From positions 1 through 64,000 of the forward strand of contig NZ_JAAXPA010000032.1 in the NCBI RefSeq assembly GCF_012396235.1: a stretch of DNA of 64,000 nucleotides, read 5' to 3'. Positions 28,616 through 37,455 of this stretch are shown one piece after another (positions within the stretch are counted from its first letter, which is position 1; each line of letters starts with the position of its first letter). A model generated the notes under the pieces. It had not been told where the DNA came from. It worked only from the letters and a program-made list of their open reading frames with translations, and searched no databases. A program made the translations under genes and the position numbers. The DNA is from Rhodococcus opacus. Its GTDB lineage: Bacteria > Actinomycetota > Actinomycetes > Mycobacteriales > Mycobacteriaceae.

Positions 28616-30201
28616 ACGATGCGATCGCGGACTGGATCGACGCCGATCCCGACCCCGAAACCCGGGCGGAACTCGCGAATCTCTCCGCAGACGAGCTCGC
28701 CGACCGTTTCGCCGCTCCGCTGAGTTTCGGGACCGCGGGTCTGCGCGGGCCGGTGCGGGCAGGCCCGAACGGCATGAACCTCGCCGTGGTGATCCGCACG
28801 ACGGCCGGGCTGAGCGCCTGGCTGAAAGACCGATGTCTGGGCGGCTCCACCGTCGTCGTCGGGCGCGACGCGCGGCACGGATCCGAGAAGTTCGCGGTCG
28901 CCGCGGCGGAAGTACTGGCGGCCGCGGGATTCTCGGTCGTCCTCCTCCCCCGCCCGCTCCCCACGCCGATCGTCGCGTTCGCGGTCCGCCGCCTCCGCGC
29001 CGCGGCCGGCGTGCAGATCACCGCCTCCCACAACCCCGCCGCCGACAACGGGTACAAGGTCTACCTCGACGGCGGCGCCCAGTTGATCTCGCCGTCCGAC
29101 CGGGAGATCGAAGCATCGATCACCCGGGTCGGGCCGGCGAACCTCGTGCCGCGCACCCCGGTGACACCAGCGTCCGAGGAACTCCTCGACCGCTACGTCG
29201 ACCGGGTCGCGTCCCTGCCGACGGGACGGTCGCGGACACTGCGTATCGCGCTCACCGCCATGCACGGTGTCGGCGGCGAGACCGCGGTCACCGCACTGAA
29301 ATCCGCCGGATTCACCGACGTCCACACCGTCGCCGCACAGTTCGACCCGGACCCGGACTTCCCGACCGTCCAGTTCCCCAATCCCGAGGAGCCGGGGGCC
29401 GCGGACGCCGTCCTCGCTCTCGCCGCGGAGGTCGGCGCCGACATTGCGCTGGCCCTCGACCCGGACGCCGACCGGTGCGCGGTCGGCGTGCGCGGGCCGG
29501 ACGGCTGGCGGATGCTCCGCGGCGACGAGACGGGGGTCCTGCTCGGCGAGCACGTCCTCGCGTCCGCCCCGGCCGATTCGCTCGTCGCGACGACGATCGT
29601 CTCGTCCGCCCTCCTCGGAAAGCTCGCCGAGGCCCGCGGCGCCCGCTTCGCCCGCACCCTCACCGGTTTCAAGTGGCTCGTGCGGGCCGGCGAGGGTCTC
29701 GTGTACGCGTACGAGGAAGCGATCGGCCACTGCGTCGACCCGGAGTCGGTGCGCGACAAGGACGGTATCTCCGCCGCGGTGGTGGCCGCCGACCTCGCCG
29801 CGACGCTGCGGGCAGACGGGTCGACACTCCTCGACAGGCTGGACGACTACGCGCTCGAATTCGGATTGCACGCCGGAGACCAGGTGTCGCGACGTGTCAC
29901 CGACCTCGCGGACATCACCGCGATGATGCGACGCCTGCGCTCGGAACTGCCTGCCGAACTGGCCGGCGAACCCGTCGAGGCCACGGATCTGGCGGAACTG
30001 CGGGGGCAGTCCCGCACCGACGCGGTCGTACTCGCGGGGTCCACCGTCCGGATGGTCGTGCGGCCCTCGGGAACCGAACCCAAGCTCAAGTGCTACCTGG
30101 AGGTCGTTGTCCCGGTGCCCGATCGATCGGCGCTACCCGCAGCCCGCGAGAGGGCCGCGACCCGGTTGAACCTGTTGCGCGAGTTCGCCGAAGCCCTGTA
30201 G
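28612..30201 (+). CDS. pmmB: Phosphomannomutase/phosphopentomutase-type alpha-D-phosphohexomutase
   Basis: 529 residues from GTG 28612. N-terminal FGTAGLRGPVRAGPNGMN, phosphoserine loop ITASHNPAADNGYK, metal loop ALDPDADRCAVGV, sugar loop GDETGVLLGE, C-terminal phosphate loop RPSGTEPKLKCYLEV. The family interconverts 1- and 6-phosphates (or 1- and 5-phosphates of pentoses). Position directly after PNP, and in a nucleoside-salvage neighbourhood, suggests that ribose/deoxyribose-1-phosphate is a natural substrate; this is inference. Orthologue of Rv3308. Confidence 0.92.
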   Translation: MNDAIADWIDADPDPETRAELANLSADELADRFAAPLSFGTAGLRGPVRAGPNGMNLAVVIRTTAGLSAWLKDRCLGGSTVVVGRDARHGSEKFAVAAAEVLAAAGFSVVLLPRPLPTPIVAFAVRRLRAAAGVQITASHNPAADNGYKVYLDGGAQLISPSDREIEASITRVGPANLVPRTPVTPASEELLDRYVDRVASLPTGRSRTLRIALTAMHGVGGETAVTALKSAGFTDVHTVAAQFDPDPDFPTVQFPNPEEPGAADAVLALAAEVGADIALALDPDADRCAVGVRGPDGWRMLRGDETGVLLGEHVLASAPADSLVATTIVSSALLGKLAEARGARFARTLTGFKWLVRAGEGLVYAYEEAIGHCVDPESVRDKDGISAAVVAADLAATLRADGSTLLDRLDDYALEFGLHAGDQVSRRVTDLADITAMMRRLRSELPAELAGEPVEATDLAELRGQSRTDAVVLAGSTVRMVVRPSGTEPKLKCYLEVVVPVPDRSALPAARERAATRLNLLREFAEAL

Positions 30202-30209
30202 CCGAGGCG

Positions 30210-30833
30210 TCAGCGCGGTCCGAACTGACGGTCCCCGGCGTCGCCGAGGCCGGGGACGATGAACGCGTCCTCGTTGAGCCCCTCGTCGACCGCGGCGGTG
30301 ACGAGTCGCACGGGATGACCCGACGCCGAGAGGGCGGCAACACCTTCGGGCGCCGCCACGACGCACACGGCGGTGACGTGCGTGGCGCCGCGGGCGACGA
30401 GCAACTCGATCGTGTACACCATCGAACCGCCGGTCGCGAGCATCGGGTCGAGAACGTACACCGGGATGCCGGACAGGTCCGCGGGGAGCGACTCGAGGTA
30501 CGGCACCGGCAGATGCGTCTCCTCGTCCCGGGCCATGCCGACGAAACCGACTCGGGCCTGCGGGATCAGGCTGCTGGCCTGCTCGACCATGCCCAGTCCG
30601 GCGCGCAGGACGGGAACGAGCAACGGCGGATGGGTGAGCCGCACCCCATCGGTCGTGGCGATGGGCGTGACCACGTCGAACGTCTCGACCGGAGCCTCGC
30701 GCATCGCCTCGTACACCAACATGTGTGTCAGCCTTCGCAAGGCGGCGCGAAATGTGGCATTGTCGCTGCGCGCATCGCGCATCGTTGTCAGGAGGACCGC
30801 TGCGAGCGGATGGTCGACGACGTGCGTGTTCAT
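30210..30833 (-). CDS. upp: Uracil phosphoribosyltransferase
   Basis: 207 residues from ATG 30833 (NTHVVDHPLAAVLLTTMRD), the expected length. PRPP-binding motif YVLDPMLATGGSMVYTIELL and the uracil-binding C-terminus GDAGDRQFGPR (Upp ends PGLGDAGDR.FGT/P). Makes UMP from uracil and PRPP, taking the uracil released by the phosphorylases of this region. Convergent with pmmB (8 bp apart). Longer in-frame upstream readings lack family similarity. Confidence 0.95.
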   Translation of the reverse strand: MNTHVVDHPLAAVLLTTMRDARSDNATFRAALRRLTHMLVYEAMREAPVETFDVVTPIATTDGVRLTHPPLLVPVLRAGLGMVEQASSLIPQARVGFVGMARDEETHLPVPYLESLPADLSGIPVYVLDPMLATGGSMVYTIELLVARGATHVTAVCVVAAPEGVAALSASGHPVRLVTAAVDEGLNEDAFIVPGLGDAGDRQFGPR

Positions 30834-30965
30834 GTTCGAAGAATAAGGGTGCGCGGGGCGAGATTTCGCAGGAGAGCGATTCTCGGCGTATCGGGGGTGG
30901 AACCGAATCGGTCTCACCTGCGTCCAATATGGTGACCGGTATCAAATCCGACTGGGGGGATGACG

Positions 30966-31289
30966 ATGAACGACTTGAGGGCGGATACCGCGAGTATCGC
31001 CGAGTTCGCGGCCACGGCCGCGACCATGTCAGCGGAGATGCAGGCCGCGGGTCTCGGGGCCGCCGCCGCGGGGCCGCTCCTGCTCGGACCGGTCTTCGGG
31101 GTGATCGGCGGAGACTTCGTCGCCGCGTTCGCCACGGCGCACGCCGCGCACCTGGCTTCCATCGAGAACCTGTCCGGCGTGCTCGGCGGGATCAGCGCGA
31201 CCGCCCTCGCGAACGCCGCCACCTACGAGGGCACCGAGGCCGCCACCACGGCCGCTCTCGCCGCGGACGCGGTCGGGCTGGAGGCCTGA
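30966..31289 (+). CDS. EspC-like / WXG100-related type VII secretion protein
   Basis: About 107 residues from ATG 30966; a GGGGGG run at 30954-30959 gives 6-nt spacing to this ATG, better than to the ATG at 30960. Helical, Ala-rich, no signal peptide: LRADTASIAEFAATAATMSAEMQA and FAAHAAHL-like segments recall the EspC/DUF2580 family of ESX substrates (about 100 residues, helix-turn-helix hairpin). A hydrophobic glycine-rich centre (AAAAGPLLLGPVFGVIGGDF) lies between the helices. First of four genes separated by 2 bp or overlapping by 4 bp, so one operon. Confidence 0.7.
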   Translation: MNDLRADTASIAEFAATAATMSAEMQAAGLGAAAAGPLLLGPVFGVIGGDFVAAFATAHAAHLASIENLSGVLGGISATALANAATYEGTEAATTAALAADAVGLEA

Positions 31290-31291
31290 CC

Positions 31292-32482
31292 GTGATCCCC
31301 ATCGATCTCCTCACCCGCCCAATCCTCGATCTGCTCGGGGCGTTCGGCAGCGGCGTCCTCCCCGCCGGCGGACCGGCCGACGCCCTGCGCGCGTCCTCGG
31401 TCGCCATCGACGCCGTCCACGACACCGGACGCACCGGCATCAGCTCCGTCTACGGCGACTGGCAGGGCAGGGGTGGCACGGGTGCGCTCGTGAAGACCGA
31501 AGAGGCGCAGCGGGCGACGGTCGCGGTCTCCGATCGCGGCAACGACATGGCTGCCGTCGTCGCCGAGGCCTCCGAGATCGTCCGGGCCGGAATGCTCCAA
31601 CTGGAGGAGATCCTGCAGTCGTTCATCTCCCTCGCGGTCGCGGCCGGACCCGCCCTGGCCACCCCGCCCGGTCAGGCGACGATCATCGCGGCGGCACTCG
31701 ACCACCTCGGCAGGGCCACCGCGGTCGTCGCGAAGGTGCGGGCCGAACTCGGCGAACAGACCGGCCGGATGGTCGCCCTCACACCGGCCGAAGACATCCC
31801 GGCCGCGCCCGCTGCCACCGCCCCCGCGAGCACGTCCGCGGCAAGCACGGTGCCCGCCTCCGCGGCCCCCGTCGCACCCGCGGGCTCCGAGGCGGTCAGC
31901 CGCGCGGCCTCCGGGTTCGCGAGTTCCTCGGGCGCGTCGCCGATATCGGGCCTGACCAGCATCGCCGCCCCGGCCGCGCGCTCGTCGGGCGGACGCGGCT
32001 CGGGCGGATCCCGCGCGGATTCCCTCACCGGCAGGTCCGGAGATACCGGCCACGGGCCGTCCACCTCGGACTCCGCACACGGCGGCGAGGGCGTGGAGGT
32101 GGTCCTGCCCGACGGCAGCACCGCCGTCGCCCCCAACAAGGAGGCGGCGGACGCCGTCCGCAACGCCCTGTCGCAGCAGGGTGTCCCGTATGTCTGGGGC
32201 GGGACGTCGCCGGGCGAGGGCCTCGACTGCAGCGGGCTGACACAGTGGGCGTACGGCGAAGCGGGCGTGGGTCTTCCGCGTCTGGCGCAGGAGCAGAACG
32301 TCGGCACCGCGGTCGACCCGGGCGACCTCATGCCCGGCGACCTCGCCGTCTGGGACGGCCACGTGGCGATGGTGATCGGCAACGGCCAGCTCGTCGAGGC
32401 CGGCGATCCCGTGCAGGTCGGTCCGATTCGAACCAGCAACAGCGGCATGGGCTTCTACGGCTTCTACCGACCCACGGAATGA
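31292..32482 (+). CDS. NlpC/P60 peptidoglycan endopeptidase with WXG100-like N-terminus
   Basis: 396 residues from GTG 31292, two bases after the preceding stop. Residues 1-150 are helical with a WQGRGG turn (GDWQGRGGTGALVK) like WXG100/ESX proteins; about 170-265 are Ala/Ser/Gly/Pro-rich linker; the C-terminal 110 residues are NlpC/P60 with Cys in GLDCSGLTQWAYGEAG, His in VWDGHVAMVIGNGQ and the leading PYVWGGTSPGEG. There is no Sec signal peptide, so export through an ESX system with its small partner at 30966 is the likely route, for cell-wall remodelling outside the membrane. Comparable cassettes occur near ESX loci in nocardiae; none of the ESX core genes is in this window. Confidence 0.82.
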   Translation: MIPIDLLTRPILDLLGAFGSGVLPAGGPADALRASSVAIDAVHDTGRTGISSVYGDWQGRGGTGALVKTEEAQRATVAVSDRGNDMAAVVAEASEIVRAGMLQLEEILQSFISLAVAAGPALATPPGQATIIAAALDHLGRATAVVAKVRAELGEQTGRMVALTPAEDIPAAPAATAPASTSAASTVPASAAPVAPAGSEAVSRAASGFASSSGASPISGLTSIAAPAARSSGGRGSGGSRADSLTGRSGDTGHGPSTSDSAHGGEGVEVVLPDGSTAVAPNKEAADAVRNALSQQGVPYVWGGTSPGEGLDCSGLTQWAYGEAGVGLPRLAQEQNVGTAVDPGDLMPGDLAVWDGHVAMVIGNGQLVEAGDPVQVGPIRTSNSGMGFYGFYRPTE

Positions 32483-32835
32483 CAGGAATCATGTTTCCCC
32501 CCACCCCACCCCCGGCCGGGACCACGGCCGCAGTGAGCAACCGCTCCGGCACCGTCTCGGTCCGGACCACCGAGCAGGGCCTGCCGCTCGAACTCCGCAT
32601 CGATCCGCGCGAACTCCGGTACGGCGGTCAGCGGCTCGCGGACGAGATCCTGACGCTGTGCAGGCGCTCGGCCATGGAGGCCGGGGCGCGGCGACGCGAC
32701 GAACTCGCCCGTGACGGCATGCCCGCCGAGATCCTCGACAAGCTCGGTCTGCCCACCCGCGCCGACGTCGCCACCGCGCAGGCGATCGAGGACGAGGAAG
32801 AACCCACCCCGACGACCTGGATGCGACCACTGTGA
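32479..32835 (+). CDS. ESX-cassette associated hypothetical protein
   Basis: 118 residues from ATG 32479, which overlaps the preceding TGA (ATGA); ATG 32491 with AGGA at 32484-32487 is an alternative. Pro-rich start, then a strand-strand-helix region (TVSVRTTEQGLPLELRIDPRELRYGG, QRLADEILTLCRRSAMEAGARRR) recalling the YbaB-like/DUF2694 proteins that accompany ESX substrates. Acidic tail (EDEEEPTPTTWMRPL). Soluble, function unknown; possibly a chaperone or regulator of the cassette. Confidence 0.65.
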   Translation: MTGIMFPPTPPPAGTTAAVSNRSGTVSVRTTEQGLPLELRIDPRELRYGGQRLADEILTLCRRSAMEAGARRRDELARDGMPAEILDKLGLPTRADVATAQAIEDEEEPTPTTWMRPL

Positions 32836-33137
32836 GCGAACACGACATGGATGCGATCGTGTGGCGGGCCACCGAACAGGTGAATCTGCTCGAGGAGGCC
32901 CTCGCCGGGCTTCAGGCGATCAAGGCGCGCGCGTCGAGCGAGTCCGATCAGGTCACGGCCGAGGTCGACGGGAACGGCACGCTGACCGGTCTCTGGATGG
33001 ACGACTCCATCTCGACGCTCGACGCCCGCACACTCGCGACGATGATCACGAGCACCACCCAGGAGGCCGCCCGGCTCGCCACCGAACAGCGCGCCCGGGT
33101 CATGACGACGCTGCAGGACGGGTTCGGAAAGGTGTGA
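32832..33137 (+). CDS. YbaB/EbfC-like protein of the ESX cassette
   Basis: 101 residues from GTG 32832, overlapping the previous stop by 4 bp. Layout of a YbaB fold: long N-terminal helix (IVWRATEQVNLLEEALAGLQAIKAR), two strands (QVTAEVDGNGTLTGLWMD), C-terminal helix (ATMITSTTQEAARLATEQRARVMTTLQ). YbaB proteins bind DNA or act as nucleoid-associated factors; short versions recur beside ESX-secreted proteins in actinobacteria. Last gene of the operon. Confidence 0.7.
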   Translation: MSEHDMDAIVWRATEQVNLLEEALAGLQAIKARASSESDQVTAEVDGNGTLTGLWMDDSISTLDARTLATMITSTTQEAARLATEQRARVMTTLQDGFGKV

Positions 33138-33140
33138 CCG

Positions 33141-33660
33141 TCACTCCCCGGCGAAGTCGACGACCGTCTGGCTGAGCGGCATCTCGTCGGTACGGGGTTC
33201 CGGAGCGGGCAGATACGTGACGTCCTCGAGCGTCGTGTGCCCTGCCAGGTCGAACGCGTCGAACTCGAACGGCACGCTCTCGGCCAACGCCGGATTCGTC
33301 GACCATGCCCGCGAGGCCGGGAATCGGCCGCGGTGTTCGTCACGTGGACCCCGGCCGTCAGATGGTGGCGACCGTCCGTCGCGGCGACGGGGGACGGGGC
33401 GTACGGGATGGACAGCGCGACGGGGAGGGACCGTCGAGCTGAGCGGTCGACGACGGCCGTTCGGCGCTGGACCACTCGGTCCCCCACTCCGGCGAATCCG
33501 ACCCGGAGGCCTCCGACGTGCCGCACGCGATGGTCGCCGCGCACATCCCCGGCACTGCGATCGAGGAGACGAACGACCGTCGCCGTCGGGGTCGTCGAGT
33601 TACCTCGCCGGTCCGGAACATGCTCCCTGCTCGAACGACTCGACGCATTGTGAAAGTCAT
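33141..33660 (-). pseudogene. Frameshifted lipoprotein-like gene
   Basis: Three consecutive segments in three different minus-strand frames together look like one secreted protein. (1) From about 33660/33621: basic start, hydrophobic stretch and lipobox-like TIACGTSEASGSDS (candidate lipidated Cys), then EWGTEWSSAERPSS. (2) SLPVALSIPYAPSPVAATDG and HLTAGVHVTNTAADSRP, a beta-sandwich-like segment. (3) WSTNPALAESVPFEFDAFDL...LPAPEPRTDEMPLSQTVVDFAGE ending at the stop 33141-33143. No single frame spans the region, so at least two indels have occurred, or the assembly carries errors. Family not identified; a DUF4352-like extracellular domain is possible. Confidence 0.5.
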
Positions 33661-33800
33661 GGTAGGGCTCCGATACGCGCCCCTCGCCCCGTTGGGCCGA
33701 CTCGGTCGCGGCTGCTGCGACACGGCGGCGGCGGGCGTCGGAAACGGTCCGCACACAGCCCGGGTATAACTTTGGCCGCGGGGTCGATAGGCTTCGCGCC

Positions 33801-35045
33801 ATGGCTGGAGACATCGTCCCGATCGAACTCGGTCTCACCGACGGCGACCTCGTGACACTGTGGGCACCACGGTGGCGTGAGGGCGACGACGAGTGGGAAG
33901 CATTCCTTGGTCACGAGGAAGACCTCTACGGGTTCGAATCAGTGGCAGAACTCGCTGCCTTCATCCGCACGAACACCGACAACGATCTCGTCGAGCACCC
34001 CGCCTGGAGTGTGGTGTCCGGACTGTCCGCCGCCGAACTCGAGCCCGACGAGAACTTCTGCTTCGATCTGATCGGTGTTCCGGAGCTGGCGGCGAGCGAC
34101 CCCGAGGCCCTCGTCGTGAGCGAACTCGAAGACACGCTCAACATGGTGCGCAACATCGGTGAGGTCTGCGAGCTGGGCGCGGTCACCAAGTTCTTCAACG
34201 CGAACCCCATCCTCGGCGCGCTGCCCGCAGGCGCCAGCGCATTCGAGGGCCGCGAGGGCGAGGAGCTGTGGGCCCAGATCGGCACCGCCATCGCGAAGGG
34301 CTGGGATGACGTCCTCGACGCCGTCGACAACATCGTCGCCACCCCCGAGGTGGACGCCGAGGCGGTAGCCGTCGCCGAGGCCGAACTGGTGGCCGCCGAC
34401 GAGAACACCGTCGACGTGGACGACGTGGCCGAAGAGGCGGAGGAAGACGAAGAGTTCGTCGCGCTCGACCTCGATACCGAGGACGAGGAGGAGGACGACT
34501 CGTTCTGGGGGGCGGTGGGTGTCGACCCCGTCAAGATCATCACGTCCGGGGAGACCTACTTCACGCTCCGCTGCTACCTCGACGACGACGCGATCTTCCT
34601 CGGGCGTGACGGCGCGATCTTCGTCTTCACGTCCGAACGCGCGCTGGCTCGGTATCTCGCCGACAACCACGAGCACGCCCTCGCGCAGGTGAGCACGTAC
34701 GAGGAGATCCAGGTGGCGGCGGTCGACGGATCGCTCGAGGTCGAGGTCACCGACGAGAATGTGTACGTCCTGCCCGGTCTCGCCGACGACCTGGCCGCGG
34801 GCCCGGAGTCCGTCGATGCCGATCAGCTCGACCTCGCCGTCGAATTGTTCACCGATGCAGCCGATTTCGCCGACGACGATTCGGTGGAAACCGCACTCGC
34901 GACGTCCGAGCCGCTGGGCTGGTACGTCTCGTTCGTCCTCAACCCGGATCCGACGCGGATGGCGCCCAGCGCACCGTTCGACGCCGAGGCCGCGGCGTGG
35001 CGGACGCTCGAGCGAGAGTTCGAGGCCCGCTTGCGGACGGTGTGA
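33801..35045 (+). CDS. Acidic conserved hypothetical protein (Rv3311 type)
   Basis: 414 residues. Very acidic: a central stretch around residues 190-235 is nearly all Glu/Asp/Val/Ala (AEEAEEDEEFVALDLD, TEDEEEDD) and likely disordered, between two folded halves (DIVPIELGLTDGDLVTLWAPRW ... FFNANPILGALPAGASAFEG; FWGAVGVDPVKIITSGETYFTLRCYLDD ... GWYVSFVLNPDPTRMAPSAPFD). No membrane segment or catalytic motif seen. Located as Rv3311 is, just before adenosine deaminase. Conserved in mycobacteria and relatives; function unknown. Confidence 0.85.
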   Translation: MAGDIVPIELGLTDGDLVTLWAPRWREGDDEWEAFLGHEEDLYGFESVAELAAFIRTNTDNDLVEHPAWSVVSGLSAAELEPDENFCFDLIGVPELAASDPEALVVSELEDTLNMVRNIGEVCELGAVTKFFNANPILGALPAGASAFEGREGEELWAQIGTAIAKGWDDVLDAVDNIVATPEVDAEAVAVAEAELVAADENTVDVDDVAEEAEEDEEFVALDLDTEDEEEDDSFWGAVGVDPVKIITSGETYFTLRCYLDDDAIFLGRDGAIFVFTSERALARYLADNHEHALAQVSTYEEIQVAAVDGSLEVEVTDENVYVLPGLADDLAAGPESVDADQLDLAVELFTDAADFADDDSVETALATSEPLGWYVSFVLNPDPTRMAPSAPFDAEAAAWRTLEREFEARLRTV

Positions 35046-35064
35046 GCGTCCGCCTTCGGGGCGC

Positions 35065-36150
35065 TCAGCCCACCAGCACGGCGAATCCCGGCTTGATCAC
35101 CTCGTCGATCAACTGCAGCCGCTGATCGAACGGGATGAAGGCCGATTTCATGGCGTTGATGGTGTAGCGCTCGAGATCTGTCCAGCCGTAACCGAACGTC
35201 TCGACGAGGCGGAGCATCTCCTGACTCATGCTGGTATCGCTCATCAGCCGGTTGTCGGTGTTGACGGTCACCCGGAACCGCAGCCGGGCGAGCAGGTCGA
35301 ACGGATGATTCTCGAGTGCGTCCACGGCCCCGGTCTGGACGTTGGAACTGGGACACAGCTCCAAGGGAATCCTTTTGTCCCGCACATAGTTCGCGAGCCT
35401 TCCCAGCACCGGGACGCCGTCGTCGCCGATCGTGATGTCGTCGGTGATCCGGACCCCGTGACCGAGCCGGTCCGTCCCGCAGAACGCGATGGCCTCGTGA
35501 ATGGATGGCAGACCGAACGCCTCACCCGCGTGAATGGTGAAGTGTGCATTGCTACCCCGCATGTACTCGAAGGCGTCGAGGTGGCGGCTGGGCGGATTCC
35601 CGGCCTCGGCGCCGGCGATGTCGAAACCGACGACACCGCGGTCCCGGAACCGGATCGCCAGTTCCGCGATCTCCCGGGACCGCGCCGCGTGCCGCATCGC
35701 GGTGAGCAGGACGCCGATCCGGATGTTCTGACCGCGCACCTCCGCCGCCGACTCCCCGGCCTCGAATCCCAGCAGGACCTGCTCCACCACCTCGTCCAGG
35801 GTCAGCCCGTCCTCGAGGTGCTGCTCCGGGGCGAACCTGACCTCGGCGTAGACCACCCCGTCGCCGGCGAGGTCCTCGGCGCATTCGCGGGCGACGCGTT
35901 CGAGTCCGGCGGGTGTCTGCATGACCGCGACCGTGTGGGCGAACGTCTCGAGGTATCTCTCGAGCGAACCGCTGTCGGCGGCCTCCCGGAACCACGTGGC
36001 GAGCGCGGGCGCGGTGTCGGCGGGCAGCGCGTCGTAGCCGCAGTCGCGGGCGAGTTCGAGGACCGTCTCGGGCCGGAGACCTCCGTCGAGATGGTCGTGC
36101 AGCAACACCTTCGGCGCTCGGCGCAGGGCCGACAGATCCAGTGCGGTCAT
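35065..36150 (-). CDS. add: Adenosine deaminase
   Basis: 361 residues. Metal site LLHDHLDGGLRPETVLEL (HxHxDG type with D-H), later FTIHAGEAFG (His and catalytic Glu nearby), DRLGHGVRI and VTVNTDNRLMSDTSM (metal Asp). Deaminates adenosine and deoxyadenosine to inosine forms, feeding the PNP at 27.8 kb. Ten bp downstream of thymidine phosphorylase on the same strand, so cdd-deoA-add form one salvage operon (Rv3315c-Rv3313c order). Confidence 0.95.
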   Translation of the reverse strand: MTALDLSALRRAPKVLLHDHLDGGLRPETVLELARDCGYDALPADTAPALATWFREAADSGSLERYLETFAHTVAVMQTPAGLERVARECAEDLAGDGVVYAEVRFAPEQHLEDGLTLDEVVEQVLLGFEAGESAAEVRGQNIRIGVLLTAMRHAARSREIAELAIRFRDRGVVGFDIAGAEAGNPPSRHLDAFEYMRGSNAHFTIHAGEAFGLPSIHEAIAFCGTDRLGHGVRITDDITIGDDGVPVLGRLANYVRDKRIPLELCPSSNVQTGAVDALENHPFDLLARLRFRVTVNTDNRLMSDTSMSQEMLRLVETFGYGWTDLERYTINAMKSAFIPFDQRLQLIDEVIKPGFAVLVG

Positions 36151-36159
36151 GCGTCGACG

Positions 36160-37455
36160 TTAGCGTGAGGGATCCTCTATCCGCTCGATGACGAGCGGCG
36201 TGGCCACCGACGGCGCGTCGGCCACGACGGTCCAGGCTTCGGAAAGTGCGGCTTTCGCCGCGGCGAACCGTTCGGGCGTGTCGGTGTGCAGCGTGACGAG
36301 CGGGGTGCCCACCGACACCGTCTCCCCCGGCTTCGCGTGCAACTCGATGCCCGCCCCGGCCTGCACCGGCTCGCCCTGTCGCGCCCGACCCGCGCCGAGC
36401 CGCCATGCGGCGAGCCCGACCGCCATGGCGTCGAGACCGCACACCACCCCGTCCGACTCGGACAGCAGCACCTCGGTGTGCCGGGCCGTCGGCAGCGGCG
36501 CGTCGGGGTCGCCGCCCTGGGCGGCGATCATCCTCCGCCAGCGGTCCATGGCGGACCCGTCCCGCAGTTTGTCGGCCGGGTCGACACCGTCGATTCCGGC
36601 TGCCTTCAACATTTCTCGCGCGAGCTCGAGAGTGAGTTCCACGACGTCGGACGGGCCGCCCCCGGCGAGCACCTCCAGCGATTCCCGCACCTCCAGCGCA
36701 TTGCCCGCCGTGTGGCCGAGTGGCGCGTCCATCGCCGTGAGCAACGCCATCGTCCGCACTCCGGCGTCGTTTCCGAGGTCGACCATCGTCTGGGCGAGTT
36801 CGCGCGCGTCGTCGAGCTTCTTCATGAACGCGCCCGACCCGACCTTGACGTCGAGCACGAGCGCGCCGGTGCCCTCGGCGATCTTCTTGCTCATGATCGA
36901 GCTGGCGATCAGGGGAATCGACTCGACCGTCCCGGTGACGTCGCGGAGCGCGTACAACCGCCGGTCCGCCGGTGCCAGATCCGAGCCCGCGGCGCACACG
37001 ACGGCTCCGACGGCGGGATCGGACAGGATCTCGGCCATCTCGGAGGTGTCGAGGTCGGCGCGCCAGCCGGGGATCGACTCGAGCTTGTCGAGGGTTCCGC
37101 CGGTGTGACCCAGCCCGCGTCCCGACAGTTGCGGAACCGCGGCGCCGCACGCGGCGACCAGCGGCGCGAGCGGAAGCGTGATCTTGTCGCCGACACCACC
37201 CGTCGAGTGCTTGTCCACGGTGGGGCGGCCGAGGTGGGTGAAGTCGAGGCGGCGCCCGGACGAGATCATCGCCGTGGTCCAGCGGCTCACCTCTTCGCGT
37301 GTCATCCCGCGGAAGTAGATCGCCATGGCCAGCGCCGACATCTGCTCGTCGGCCACGACCCCCCGGGTGAATGCCTCGACCACCCAGTCGATCTCTGCAC
37401 CGGACAGTTCCCTGCCGTCGCGCTTGGCGGCGATGATCGACGAGGCGTCATGCAT
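36160..37455 (-). CDS. deoA: Thymidine phosphorylase
   Basis: 431 residues from ATG 37455, which overlaps the cdd stop by 8 bp. Pyrimidine-nucleoside phosphorylase signatures: RGMTREEVSRWTTAMI, phosphate loop KHSTGGVGDKITLPLAPLVAA, SGRGLGHTGGTLDKLESIPG, ALRDVTGTVESIPLIASSIMSKK, and C-terminal lipoyl-like domain. Splits thymidine/deoxyuridine to base and deoxyribose-1-phosphate. A longer reading to 37632 would run through cdd and is rejected. Confidence 0.95.
   Translation of the reverse strand: MHDASSIIAAKRDGRELSGAEIDWVVEAFTRGVVADEQMSALAMAIYFRGMTREEVSRWTTAMISSGRRLDFTHLGRPTVDKHSTGGVGDKITLPLAPLVAACGAAVPQLSGRGLGHTGGTLDKLESIPGWRADLDTSEMAEILSDPAVGAVVCAAGSDLAPADRRLYALRDVTGTVESIPLIASSIMSKKIAEGTGALVLDVKVGSGAFMKKLDDARELAQTMVDLGNDAGVRTMALLTAMDAPLGHTAGNALEVRESLEVLAGGGPSDVVELTLELAREMLKAAGIDGVDPADKLRDGSAMDRWRRMIAAQGGDPDAPLPTARHTEVLLSESDGVVCGLDAMAVGLAAWRLGAGRARQGEPVQAGAGIELHAKPGETVSVGTPLVTLHTDTPERFAAAKAALSEAWTVVADAPSVATPLVIERIEDPSR

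Noticed and set aside
31223..32362. 379-codon minus-strand frame opposite the NlpC/P60 gene
   Set aside because: Antisense artefact of the Ala/Gly-rich linker.
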